Shown: positions 22,538-34,076 of the stretch, piece after piece | Layout: each line of letters opens with the position of its first letter | Numbering within the stretch: position 1 is the stretch's first letter | DNA from: Siphonodentalium dalli | Taxonomy: Eukaryota > Mollusca > Scaphopoda > Gadilida > Siphonodentaliidae | Length of the DNA: 64,000 nucleotides | NCBI GenBank assembly: GCA_032622095.1 | Contig: CP136067.1 | Coordinates: 181,942,556-182,006,555 of the forward strand | Direction: 5' to 3' | Position numbers and translations under genes: made by a program | The notes under the pieces: model-generated | What the model was told of the DNA's origin: nothing | The model's database searches: none | Seen by the model: only the letters and a program-made list of their open reading frames with translations

Positions 22538-23064
22538 AATGTAATAATTGTACACTACCTAACGTATTATTTATATGAAATACGATAATCGATACTGGAA
22601 TTAGCTGTGCAATTACCACGGCTGGGGCTGGTCGGACAATCATCATCTACATATGTCCAGGTACAGTAAGTAACGAGTGATACGTGAAACACTCAACACC
22701 GGGGGATGGGGCTCTAAGCCATCTGTGTTTAGTCTACTCACAACCTCGTGTTCTTGTATTTGTTCTAGAATTGTCCCACGAATTGACATCGACACCAGAT
22801 TTCCAAACAAAGCATGGTATACTTACAACTAACAACAGTTGTAACTGTATTAAGCCCTGTAGGCTTTTCTAACATAGTTCCTTTTCAAGTTATTCTAGGT
22901 ATGCATCATTTATCCAAGAATTAATAATGTTTTTGCAAAACTTCAGGTGAACTTTCTCTCATGTATTGTGTCGGAATGAAGCATTTGGAGTTATCCAACC
23001 CAAACTTCACACGATAGCAGTATCGGTCTTATTAGTATATCGAGCAATTTGCATTTATTTTGAA
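22538..23064. other. Intergenic, no supported gene
   Basis: I see no coding or repeat signal before the Helitron-like end at 23065. Confidence 0.5.
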
Positions 23065-25522
23065 CTAGCAGGGTTACCCGGCGTTGCCCAGGTTAAAGTG
23101 GTGTGAAACAATCTGCATGCTGTGAATATTTGTTGGGAATAGAGAATAATCTTGTGTTACACGTATTCTCATAAATTGTATATTCAAATAGCATCACAAA
23201 ACATGATTCTTACACAGTCATGGGATATAAGTAGTGGCTCACCTTGTCAATTGTCATTTTGTTTATCGCGATTAATCCGTTCCACCAATAAAGAAGCAAT
23301 ATTTATCTACAACTGCGTATTCTTCTCATGTTATAATATGATACATGAACATCATAAACACATTAGTTCGCAAAAAAGACGATAATTGGATTTTACATAT
23401 AGAGATGTATCAATCAATCTAGTGGGTTGGACTAAGATCATGAGGACACCTGGCTATCATATCTCCATGAAGATACAGATGTTTTAAAGAAATGTCCAGG
23501 TGCTCCTCTGTTCACGGTGATATATATTGGTTAAATATTCTCAGTTTAAAAGAAATGTTGCTGCCCTGATTCCCATCCCCATATAAATATGACAGTTGAG
23601 AAGATATATTTGTTCAAGTGACTTAATTGGGTCACCATTTGTCTAGATTGTGAAATTTGAATGCAAAAAACTCCTTAAAACGATATGGAGATGGCCTGGG
23701 TGACTATATATAACTTATAGGTGGATATAGGCGAATAGCAATCTTATCAATGATAGTGCAATTGTGATATAATTAATCGTATCATTAGAGAAGAACGTGT
23801 GTGGATTTGGTGGACATCAGTGCTAAATATATTTATATCAGCTTTGTTGCAACTGCCGTCCTCATGCATGACTTTAACGGCGCCACTTTTGATATATTTA
23901 AACCAAGTCCATTAGACTCTTGGATGCATGATATACTGGAGATGATTATATATAGGTTTGGTGGTAATCAGCAACTAAACAAATTCTTATCATAGTTATG
24001 ACCCCTCCCATCTCTCACCCAAACGGCAATTTGGCATCTTTAAATCACACGATTATATTCATCGTATCATGGAGAAGAAGAATATATCAATTTGGTGGAA
24101 ATCTGCGCTAAAATAGTTTATTAAATCAATTGTTGATGCCCCCACCTGCAACGCTGACTCGAACAGCGCCATGTCGCAGACGTGATTTTCTATGCGTTTG
24201 TAGGAAATCGGCGACAAGACTATCTCACCATAATGTTTGCCACCCTTCCCCCTTTTCTTCCCCTGACACCAACAGCGTCACTTTAGAAAATTTAACCCGC
24301 ACCATTATCTTCCTCGTAAACAGTTACCCATCTTAGACCGCCTTGGTGCCATCTCGATTGTACCCCGTGAAGTTATATATAGAACACAGAAAGACAGACA
24401 GTACGATTGATTCCTCGTATCATTTGAGAAGAACGTGTATGAATTTGATGGTAATTGGTACTAAAAATATTTTTTATCAGTTTTGGTGACCCTCCCCTCC
24501 CATATTCGGACTCAAGCGGCGCCACTTCTATTACCATTAAACCACACACTTAGACTCATTATATAAAATTGGTAAAAATTTGGGAGTATACAAATTCGTA
24601 TCAAATTTAAGGTCCCCATACCTCTCACCCAAAATGGCACCAATTTGGTGTATCTAAACCACACACGATTGTATTCCTCGTATCACGGAGAAGAATATGT
24701 ATCAATCTGGTGGAAATCAGACATATTGTTATAATTTGTTTTTGTCCCTCTCACCTCTAAGCACCACTGACTCGAATGGGCCAACTTGTAACATCCTTAG
24801 ACCACACAATTACACTCCTGATGTCATGGAGATGATTATTTATAAGTTTGGTGCTAATCTGCGACTAAACAAATTATTATCAAATTTGGTGCCCACCCCT
24901 CCCCTCCCAATGTCTCACCCAAACGGCAGCAAGATGGCGTCCTTAAATCACACGATTAGATTCCTCTTATCATGGATAAGAAGGTGTCGCTCCCTTTCAG
25001 TGCACCCCTGACTCGAATGAGGCCACTTTTGACAGATTTAAGCCACACCATTAGATTCTTCATACCATGGGGATGATTTTGTATAAGTGCTCACCCCCCC
25101 CCCCCCCCAATCTCTCATCCAACCGACACCAATTTGGCGTCTTTAAATCGCACAATTAGATTCCTTGTATCATGAAGAAGAATATATATCAAGTTGGTGG
25201 AAATCGGAGCTAAAATTAGTTTTATCAATGTTGGTGCCCCTCTCCTCTTCCGTGCATCCCTGACTCGAACGACGCCACTTTTGACATATTTAAACCACAC
25301 CATTGGATTCTTCATATCATGGGGATGATTATATTTAAGCTTAGTGACGAACAAAATTCTGCCTCTGACAACAATGGCGTCACTTTTGGAAAATTCTAAC
25401 CCGCACCATTATCTTTCTCGTAAAACGTTACCCCTAGTAGACCCCTTTGGTATCATCTAGATGGTCCCCTGTGAATTTATATAGAACACAGACAGACAGA
25501 CATTCTCAAATATAGATATAGA
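23065..25522 (-). mobile_element. Non-autonomous Helitron-like element with internal modules
   Basis: On the minus strand the element ends GGGCAACGCCGGGTAACCC-TG-CTAG at 23065, followed by T: hairpin, spacer, CTAG. The likely 5' end is A|TCTATATCTATATTTGAG at 25522, starting with TC after an A. It continues into GTCTGTCTGTCTGTGTTC and a TATATAA block. An internal near-copy of this 5' region (GAACACAGAAAGACAGACAG on the plus strand, 24375-24400) suggests two head-to-tail copies. Between are two alternating module types: one with CTCACCCAAACGGC and TCATGGAGAAGAA (near 24010, 24620, 24910, 25110), the other with CACTTTTGACATATTTAAAC and ATCATGGGGATGATT (near 23880, 24540, 24790, 25030, 25275). 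No transposase ORF is present. Confidence 0.6.
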
Positions 25523-25705
25523 TAGAAAGCCGCACCTTAGACGGAATTGATTGTTTATATAAATTGATAAGTGTACAAGTATCTTTTAAGAATTATTACA
25601 CACAATATAATAGAAATTATATATAATAATAAATGGAGCCTCCGGATGAAATACATGTATCGCAATGTTTATGCATTGGCTTCATCGCCATCATCATCTG
25701 TCTCG

Positions 25706-26908
25706 TCAATCGTCATCGGCGTCGTAAATGACGTCACTAGCAATCCTTTTAGCATCGTTAGCGTACAACTCTAGGTAACATTTAACACACGACATGGATT
25801 GGTCTGGCCAATAGCCAGGTCTAATCCATAGTCCGGTATAATTCCACCGATAATGTTTTTCCTGAATTTCCACCATTGATAAACGAGCTGCATCGTCGAC
25901 TGGTAGACATGCAACTACATGATGGATTTTGGATGCACATTCAATTAGGTCGGCTGATTGAAAGCCTTGCAAATATATTCATTGTTTGTACAAAATAGTG
26001 AGGCAGGTGTTTAGAACTGATGAAAAGACCCAACTTCGCCAGAACAGCAACCGTAAGTTGATCCACGTCAGATCGGTCCAACACACCTGGGTCCATATTC
26101 TCGAATACCCAATAAGCTACCGTTTTCAGCTGATAAGACGTAAGCACGTCGTCGAAAAAGTTATTGTTAACCATCTTCATGTTAATGATACACGCTCTCT
26201 GTTTTTGACTCATGGCTTTAGCAAGCGTGACTTCAGCTTTGGCAAAAGAGAGACAAAACTCGTGGCCAGGATTGCGATAGAACGGCGATGGTCGAGCTGT
26301 GATGTGGAATCCTTCCTGCAAAATCGATGTTATCACATTCCGAGGAGGCCATTCTCGCTCCCGGTCGATGAACTCTATAGCCGGCCTCGGCACACCACTC
26401 AACTTCAGTTGTGGCACGTAGTCAATTGGCCCGCGCATGCGCACTCCGTCCACGGTTACTTCACCCATTATAACCTTACCGACCTTAGAATCACCTTTCT
26501 CTCGGAAGGGCCATTCGAATGACCCGAATATATTTTCATCGAAGGAACGAATCATATTAGCATCTACGAACCCACATTTACCAGCCAGAACGCGCTGAAT
26601 TCCTTTATCTAGAGACCGATTATGTATCTTAGGGTAACACGGACTGTCCTCCACGTATACTAGCCCCGACTCTTTGATCTTGATCCACGTGGGTACGATC
26701 ATGTAATCCACATCGCTTTTGCCTTTAATGAACAATCCGCTAGCAGCACTGCCGACCAGGGTTTTCTCGTTCTCACCCAGGGGGGTACAGTGCTCGTCAG
26801 CCTCACCATCTCCCGAGAAACTCCGCTTAGAAACAGCAGCCTGATTTGTAATTATATATGAATGTTTACTCCATGATCTAAATTTGTGGATTGTTTCCAA
26901 AACCTTAT
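25706..26908 (-). CDS. cGAS-like receptor / Mab-21-domain nucleotidyltransferase (main exon)
   Basis: The exon starts after a strong acceptor (T-run, TTTCCAG) at 26909 and reads ..KVLETIHKFRSW. GSAASGLFIKGKSDVDYMIV is the nucleotidyltransferase GS-x(n)-[DE]h[DE] motif, with DVD at residues 63-65 counted from 26900. GPIDYVPQLKL supplies the third acid (D160). The Mab-21 C-terminal helical domain follows: HEFCLSFAKAEVTLAKAM, LTSYQLKTVAYWVFENMD, LPHYFVQTMNIFARL. The frame then stops at 25941, but the overlapping frame continues from 25972 with GFQSADLIECASKIHHVV and ends YDADDD at 25706, so a 1-bp shift near 25965-25975 splits the gene. Family members make cyclic dinucleotide-type signals in antiviral immunity (cGAS, cGLRs) or are non-catalytic Mab-21 proteins. 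The intact triad favours a catalytic enzyme. The 5' exon was not found. Confidence 0.87.
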
Positions 26909-28155
26909 CTGGAAAGATAAAAAAAAAAGTTAATTAGTTACATAGACACAACATAAGACGCGCACGCTCCAATATACAACCTGCGTTTAAAGTGTGATGC
27001 AAACTAAATAAGTTCAGGCTCAATGTTCATGTAAATAGATTGAGTCTGACGACAGTCCTATGAAATATTAATAATACCCAGCGCGCATCAGGAATGCGAA
27101 TTCGGCAACATCCTGCCAATGTCAATTAATATACATACATTTTATAATGCTATTCAAAGCCCTAACCATAGTATATATATCTTTATTTCCTCCAGCTAGG
27201 AGAGTATGTTTTACAAAATACATTTTACTATAAATATAGAAAGAAAATCAATAGTAATTCCCGCCACCATGAAACACAAGCAGTCATCAAAACAATCACA
27301 CACATGTACGTGTTCAATACCAGAAGATAATTGGATCGAACCCATGAACCCGTTAATATGTTTTGATGGTCAGGTAAGGACTTCGAACAGAAGAAGTTTC
27401 GACATTTATGTGAGCCTAGAACAACTTACAATCATCGTCTCTTATAAAGAGCGTAAATACGTCCCTTCGTCAAAAAGCAGTAGATAATAAAGAGCGTTTT
27501 CGGTTATGAAATTTTGTCATTGTTTTCTGTGGACAATTTTCGTTATGCTTGTGACAAAATTATGCTGTTGAGTTTTCATGAATTGTGCATTTTACTTTTG
27601 AATGTAAGCTAAAAGTTGTATCAGGAAATATTTGCAATTTGGTGCCAAATGGGACGTGGACCTTTAACTGCGTATCTAAACGGAGCAAACTCCAAAATCA
27701 AGATCTCATACTACCCGGTGTCCAACTCGTGTACGTCACTTCGTAATTGGGGAATAATCTGGCCTAACAAGTAGTTAGAATATACAATTTTCATAAAAAA
27801 AAGTTTGTATATTATTTTAACATGGCGTATTACGTAGCAAGCCGGAGTCAATGCGCAGTGTGACATCTTACTAATAAATATAGCTTTTATCGTATTATCT
27901 TATCGTCACCCTATAAACAATCGGGAAACAGCCCGGTAAAACATCCTTTACAAAGCTCCACTCCGATGAATATGTTAAAGTCAAATACAAATGATATACT
28001 CTGGTAAACGCCATGTAAAATCCACATAAAAAGGACACACCCTTGTAAATTCCAACTCTCGTAATATTCTGGCGAAACAGGATATACATTGGTGAAATCA
28101 GAACATACTCTCGCAAATGCTTGATGGAGTCATGATGTAGCAGATTATACACTGA
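26909..28155. other. Upstream of the cGAS-like gene; no exon recognised
   Basis: This should contain the upstream intron and possibly the first exon(s) of the minus-strand gene. Only short ORFs without motifs are visible. The plus-strand ORF at 27206-27487 has no recognisable domain. Confidence 0.5.
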
Positions 28156-28159
28156 TATA

Positions 28160-28850
28160 ACCCTGGTACCACCCGGGTATACTCTGGTATCACCCGGATA
28201 TACTCTGATACCACCTGGATATACTCTTGTACCACCTGGATATACTATGATACCACCAGGATATACTCTGGTACCACCCGGATATACTCTGGTACAACCT
28301 GGATATACTCTGGTACCACCCGGATATAATCTGGTACCACCCGGATATACTCTGGTACCACCTGGATATACTCTGGTACCACCCGGATATACTCTGGTAC
28401 CACCTGGATATACTCTGGTACCATCCGGATATACTCTGGTACCACCTGGATATACTCTGGTACCACCCGGATATACTCTGGTACCACCTGGATATACTCT
28501 GGTACCACCTGGATATACTCTGGTACCACATGGATATACTCTGGTACCACCCGGATATACTCTGGTACCATCCGGATATACTCTGGTACCACATGGATAT
28601 ACTCTGGTACCACGTGGATATACTCCGGTACCACCCGGATATACTCTGGTACCACCCGGATATACTCTGGTACCACCTGGATATACTCTGGTACCACCTG
28701 TGTATACTCTGGTACCACCTGCATATACTCTGGTACCACCCGGATATACTCTGGTACCACGTGGATATACTCTGGTACCACCTGGATATACTCTGGTACC
28801 ACCCGGATATACTCTGGTACCACCTGGATATACTACGGTACTTCCTTGGA
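28160..28850. repeat. 21-bp minisatellite, about 32 units
   Basis: The unit TGGATATACTCTGGTACCAC plus C repeats about 32 times with small changes. The unit is seven codons long and several frames on both strands stay open. The plus frame 28247-28954 would encode PPGYTLV repeats, and minus frames give VVPEYIR- and WYQSISG-type repeats. Each unit carries GGTACC, so the array is dense in self-complementary sites. No start context, splice site or unique domain marks a gene, so the ORFs are best seen as repeat artefacts. Confidence 0.93.
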
Positions 28851-30409
28851 GAAGCTTCGGTTACATTATACTCTGCATGCTAACTCCTGATGTAGTACCA
28901 TGGTACTTTCTTATATGGGTTGGTTCCAATCAAGGATGTGTTTTTTTTAAATAACTGAGTTCTACATTCCCTAGCATTAATGTTATGTGGCAGCTAATAT
29001 CACATCATGTGAATATAAATGAAGTGATGTCATACCGTACAATGATCTACAAGCAATACACAGAGAATGGTAGTATGAAGTCTTATTTCTAGACAAAAGT
29101 CTGGTATCATGTCCTTGGAGCAGTTCAGACTTTATTTAAGTATACACTTACACACTGATCCGACATAACGTATTTGAATCAGGGACAATAATGTAGGTGG
29201 GTTGGGTTGTGTTTGTATATTTAAGTCCAAAATGGAAACAACTCTGGAATGTTGAGTCCAATCAATCTTAAAATTGCGGATACATATGCTCCAGATTGGT
29301 TTATGGTTTGTATTTAATGGTAATACACCATAATTTACCAGAGTATAAAGTAACCGAACGGTCTTCACAAGAAATTACCAGAGTATATCATATTTTACGT
29401 GACTTTAACATATTTTACCGGAGTAGAGCCTGGGAGACCATGTTTTAAGGGGGCTTTTACATTCAGATTGTGTTGTTTAAGGGCATGGTCGATAACACCA
29501 ATTGATATCTGTTCTCCCCACTCTGTATCCGTCGCCGAGATAAAGTCTGCTCATTTGCTTACAATTTACTTAATGATCCAGTGGCATATCTTCACGTAGG
29601 CTCCATGCCGTTTTTCTTATCAAAACATCCGGTTATGGTACATTATAGGTAAGCGGAATTTTTTATGAGAGACGCCATTCAATGTTACATTGACCTTGAC
29701 CCTAAATCCTTACGGACGGGAAGGTGGCAGGTCCGAAACAACCCCTTTAAGATAATTACCAGCTCATGTTGTCAGCTAGGGATAGTCTAGATACTGTATT
29801 GTGCAAAGGCAAACAGTAGAAAACTATGGTGGTTTGAATGATCATAATAATGACCGCTCATATAAATGACCAATATTAATAAAATAAAATCGGGAATATC
29901 GCTACATAGTAGCCCATTTAATCCTTTTAATGCCAAATATTAATTGACGAACTACATGGGGAGTTGTTTAGAACTTAGAATTTCCAACAGCACCGACTCG
30001 CATGAATAGGACAAGAATCCAACCGCAGGATATTCCATTTGCACCAGCGAAAATGATAAAATTTCCACGGGTACCTCACGATTCCCTTCCAGCTGGTGGC
30101 CATTGTTAAAGGCATGGATGACCTCCGTTATAGGTTATAATTTATAAACAACAGTTACCAAATTATGAAATTTTCGTCAAGAATATGCTAATAGTATATA
30201 ATAATGATAGTATACACCTTTCGCACAATGATCGACGACAGATAATTATTACGAATAGCTATTAGTAGTCGTAATTTTATATTACAATAATATACTCCAC
30301 GAATATAGATCTGACATGCGACGTACATTGGTCATCTTGAAAAAATCTCATAAAGTATCGAATAACACTCCCAAAAAGCCATTAAGTATATGAGATGGAA
30401 GCACTGTAA
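28851..30409. other. Intergenic, no supported gene
   Basis: ACCAGAGTATA-like fragments around 29330-29425 weakly echo the nearby minisatellite. No coding or structured repeat signal is supported. Confidence 0.5.
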
Positions 30410-30712
30410 TTTAGATTCTAGAGAAAATAGCTCAATCATTAAATGACTATTTCGCTCAATTTGGTCAGAAAACTAGTGACCCTTGTAGTAGAAACAAGAA
30501 ATTTTTCGAATACTTAACTGATCCTTATACAAAAAAGCATGTTCATGATACCAACGAAATATTTAAACTATCCACTGACATATTTGGGAAACGAACCACC
30601 GATATCGATAACATTTCATCGCAATTATTAAAACAGACCATACGTAAAACGCCCCGATCTATCGTTCAAACATGGTATCTTCCCTGATAGAATGAAAATA
30701 TCAATATTAATA
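30410..30712 (+). pseudogene. LINE fragment: region just before and into the RT
   Basis: SLNDYFAQFGQKTSDPCS near 30440 and TTDIDNISSQLLKQTI near 30600 match the linker and first RT block (NDYFSNIG..., SSDFNGISTKLMKE in the LINE at 62.96-64.0 kb). After a frame change, FKHGIFPDRMKIS at about 30667-30705 matches SFKQGHVPNKMKIA there. So it is a short 5'- and 3'-truncated piece of a related LINE. Confidence 0.8.
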
Positions 30713-30771
30713 TATATATCTTATGCCAGTCTTCTCAAAGCTCTTATCAACTCGTGCAGAGAAGACTTTTT

Positions 30772-31520
30772 ATACGCCCGTTTGAAAAAACGGCCGTATT
30801 ATAGTATTGGTCTGTCCGTCCGTCCGGGCGTCCGTCCGGGCGTCCGTCCGTTAACCTGGTTTCCGGGTGATAACTTTAGTTAGAGTAAACCAAAATTAGT
30901 AAAATTTGGTATGTGGGTTTATTAGCCGAAAAGTAAGTTCAAGTTCGAATTTGGGTTCCGCCCGTCAATTTTCACCGGAGTTATGCCCCTTATTTGACGT
31001 TTTTTGACTTAGAAAATCCTTGAAATTTGTTGTCCGGATGATAACTTTAGTATAGTTTATCGGAATGAATCCAAATTTGGTATATTACTTTCTCCCACCA
31101 AAACACAGGTCAAGTTCGAACTTGGGTTCTGTCCGACCATTTTTGGCAGAGTTATGCCCCTTTTTCGACTCAGAAAATTCAGTTTTTCTTATGTTTTTTG
31201 GTTTCTGGATGATTACTCGATTTTGGAATGTTTATACGGAAAACCCGTTTTTTTTGTGGATTACATATATCGAAATACAGCTCAAGGACGAATTTCGTTT
31301 TAATCCGATAATTTTTGCGAGAGTTATGGCCCCTTTTTTGACGTAATTTGACTTAGAAAATCCCTGAAATTTGTTGTCCGGATGATAACTTTACTACAGC
31401 TTATCGGATTCAATGATAATTTGGTATATTACTTTCTCCCACCAAAACACAGGTCAAGTTCAAATTTGAGTTCCGTCCGCCAATTTTTACCAGAGTTATG
31501 CCCCTTTTTTTACCAGTTTC
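30772..31520. mobile_element. Hairpin head + TCCG tract + ~171-bp tandem units (second locus)
   Basis: The head hairpin at 30772-30799 (ATACGCCCGTTT / AAACGGCCGTAT, one mismatch) is followed by a TCCG-rich tract (30812-30851). Four units start near 30859, 31029, 31201 and 31372 (periods 170-172). Units carry TTGTCCGGATGATAACTTTA, CAAGTTCRAATTTGGGTTC, GAGTTATGCCCC and GACTTAGAAAAT. Order and spacing match 18974-19564, although the sequences differ. Confidence 0.75.
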
Positions 31521-32703
31521 CGCCGCGACTCAACGCGCCGACTATTCTCACGCCGTTTTTTTCTGTTTTTTCCCCAGGCTGACGCAAGATTAGCCACTCT
31601 TCTGATTTCACTCTTTAGAAATAAGGTAAGAACGTATTTCGTTTTATTTTCAACAATTCCACTAACAACCATGGCACCGTTCAAGTCATTTGCAAAACTT
31701 ACACTTGAAAAAGTCATATTTTAATTTCATTACATTACTAATTTATAAAATTATGCTCTGAAAACATATACATTTGATTGCAAATGGCTTGAATTCATAG
31801 CTCGCGTCCTCGTTTCGTGGTGCCGGAAACACAATGCACTTTTCCTACCCAGTAAATCATACCCACTACCACTAATAACTAATTATATGTATGTGTATGT
31901 GTTTATTGACTTATTCATTAAATGAAATACTAATGCATTAATGGTTGTGGTAGTCAAATCGGTAGTAGTCAATTGAAGCTTTAAGTAATTAAACAGCATT
32001 GTGGCTAAAGAGCTATCCTAATACTGAAATGTTTATTTTAATCTTTTCATTTAAGTGTTATATTGCTTTAATTCGGAATTTTTTTTTAATCTTATTTATA
32101 TTACTTTTAATTTTGATAACAATTACTGTCAATTAGAAATTAGAAATTATGTATTGTTCTTTGTATTGTGCATGCATGATATACTGCCATGTTGCATACC
32201 GTTTTTACTAATCACACATTACACATTGTGTGCATCCGATCTTTTACTAATAAATCACTGTTTTTACTAATCGCACATTACACATTGTGTCCATCCGACC
32301 TTTTACTAATAAATCACAGTCGAGTCTGTCTGTATATGAGTCTGTCTGCATCCATTTCTCTTCCTCATCAACAAACTTCGTATACTTGTTCATCGATGTG
32401 AATGTCGTCAGTAATTCGCTCCCTCCGCACAGGCTACATGTCACATTTATCTTATGTTATCTTATCTTATATTGTATTATCTCCCCCCCATCTTATATTG
32501 TATTATCTACCCCCCTCTTATATTGTATTATCTCCCCCATTTTATATTGTATTATCTCCCCCCCCCCGATTCCACAACAGCCTTTCAAATTTTGTTCAGA
32601 AGACGTCCCAATCAACACCCTCACAGAAGATGTCCCAATCAACACCCTCACAGTCTGAAGACGCCACGATCGTAAAATCAAAACTTTACATATAGCTGGC
32701 ATA
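31521..32703. repeat. Intergenic with short tandem repeats
   Basis: At 32208-32330 a ~62-bp unit (ACTAATCRCACATTACACAT...TAAATCAC) occurs twice. At 32459-32575 a ~29-bp unit (TCTTATATTGTATTATCTCC plus Cs) occurs about four times. At 32603-32662 a 27-bp unit (GTCCCAATCAACACCCTCAC) occurs twice. The rest of the stretch has no supported gene. Confidence 0.7.
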
Positions 32704-33087
32704 ATGGCTCGGCTGCGATGCGGGTCGTACAGTGTCGAGAAGGCCTTCCGGGAAGTTATTAGTGCCACAAACACAATAGATGATTCAGTAGACAGAATGG
32801 CCAGAAATTCGAGAATTAAGCATGTAGCAGTCTGCAAAGAACTTTTCGACTTTAAAAAAAAGAAAATGCAGAAAAAGAAGAAACTTCTACCGCTGACACT
32901 TCGGCACAAAACAGCAATATTCGAGGACGACGAGACACTATTCGAGGACGACGACGCAGACGATGAACTGATGATTTCTATTTCTGTAACACAAGAGGAC
33001 GAGGAGGAGAACGAGACAAAAGCAAAAGAAGAGAAAGAGACAAAAGCAAAAGAAGAGAAAGAGCCGAAAGACGAGGCAGCAGTTTGA
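32704..33087 (+). CDS. Small acidic hypothetical protein, 127 aa
   Basis: The ORF starts MARLRCGSYSVEKAFREV and ends in a Lys/Glu-rich repeated tail (NETKAKEEKETKAKEEKEPK). The middle has a basic stretch (FDFKKKKMQKKKKLLPLTL) and an acidic stretch (FEDDETLFEDDDADDELM). There is no known domain. AATAAA occurs near 33196, about 105 bp past the stop. It could be a 5' gene or exon of the Helentron to the right, because it lies in the same orientation and ends about 1.6 kb before the repeat array. It could also be a small host gene. The minus-strand ORF covering it is a shadow. Confidence 0.4.
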   Translation: MARLRCGSYSVEKAFREVISATNTIDDSVDRMARNSRIKHVAVCKELFDFKKKKMQKKKKLLPLTLRHKTAIFEDDETLFEDDDADDELMISISVTQEDEEENETKAKEEKETKAKEEKEPKDEAAV

Positions 33088-33259
33088 TTCTTTGGACATA
33101 TTATTCTGCCATTTATTTGCCATATAAATAGCCATGTTTTTTTGTCAATTTGGTGTTGAGGATTCCACATTTAATGTTATCATTTTGTTTGACAAATAAA
33201 ATTTCTTTTCAGATCCATGCCTAATGCCTAATAAAAAGTAAAAAAGCGATGGAAGGAGA

Positions 33260-33869
33260 ATGCTCGAGGATAAAGTTCGAAAGCGCGAGGCCAAAGCCAG
33301 GGTTGCGGAACCTGGTCCAAGCTCACGAGTGTCTAGAGCCAGAGTACGAAAGTCTTCTACAGCTAGGGTGACTGTCGTTGATACAGAACCTGCGGAACCT
33401 GGTCCAAGCTCACAAGTGTCTAGAGCCAGAGTACGAAAGTCTTCTACAGCTAGGGTGCGAGAGGTTAGACCCAGGGTAGGTTATCTTATGGTGAATATGA
33501 ACATTATATTCTTTGTTGCTAAAGAATTAATAACAAAGTGCAGCATTACGGCAATCAATAATGTAGTGTTTTATTGAAAAATTAATGCTTAAAATCTGGT
33601 CCTAACTCACTAAAGAATTAATTGCAATTCTTATCAAATTAATATTCAAATTTGTAAAAATGATTTTGCAGGTGACTGTCGTTGTTTTGCAGGTGACTGT
33701 CGTTGATACAGAACATACGGAACCTGCGGAACCTGGTCCAAGCTCACGAGTGTCTAGAGCCAGAGTACGAAAGTCTTCTACAGCTAGGGTGACTGCGGAA
33801 CCTGGTCCAAGCTCACGAGTGGCGACTGTCATTGATACGGATCCTGCTTTTCTTATGACGAAAAGATAG
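33260..33869 (+). CDS. Basic 29-residue-repeat exons, function unknown
   Basis: From 33260 the frame reads MLEDKVRKREAKARVAE and two copies of a 29-aa (87-bp) unit containing EPGPSSRVSRARVRKSSTAR, ending near a possible donor (GGTAGG) at 33474. A second block from 33668, after TTTTGCAG (present twice, 24 bp apart), carries the same unit and ends at a stop near 33867. This looks like two exons of one gene with duplicated acceptors. Low complexity and basic; no known domain. It may be an N-terminal exon of the Helentron protein, but that is inference. Confidence 0.35.
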
Positions 33870-33953
33870 AAAATATTTCATAGACCAAGGGAAAAAGCAA
33901 GCAAAGTCACCCTGCATAGAGCATGTCGATAAGGTACCAGTGATATTTATGCT

Positions 33954-34076
33954 AGATAGAACTACATGAATGTCTTTATTTTGGTACAATTATCGCACCA
34001 CACTCGAAATATCGCGTAGCGAACACATAGAGTGCGATGATTTACCAAAATAAAGACACTCATGTGGTTCTATATT
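33954..34076. repeat. Hairpin, about 45-bp arms
   Basis: The left arm (AGATAGAACTACATGAATGT ... ATTATCGCAC) pairs with the right arm (GTGCGATGATTTACCAAAAT ... TATAT) with a few mismatches and a 33-bp loop. It is non-coding and resembles the arms of a hairpin MITE. Confidence 0.82.

Noticed and set aside
25986-26522. 178-codon plus-strand ORF
   Set aside because: It is antisense to the cGAS-like exon, whose motifs are unambiguous on the minus strand.
28190-28954. Long ORFs in the 21-bp array (PPGYTLV-, VVPEYIR- and WYQSISG-type repeats) as genes
   Set aside because: All follow from a repeat unit divisible by three without stops. No unique domain or splice context supports any one frame.
32493-33170. 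225-codon minus-strand Ser/Phe-rich ORF
   Set aside because: It is the shadow of the Lys/Glu/Asp-rich plus-strand ORF 32704-33087 and low-complexity repeats.
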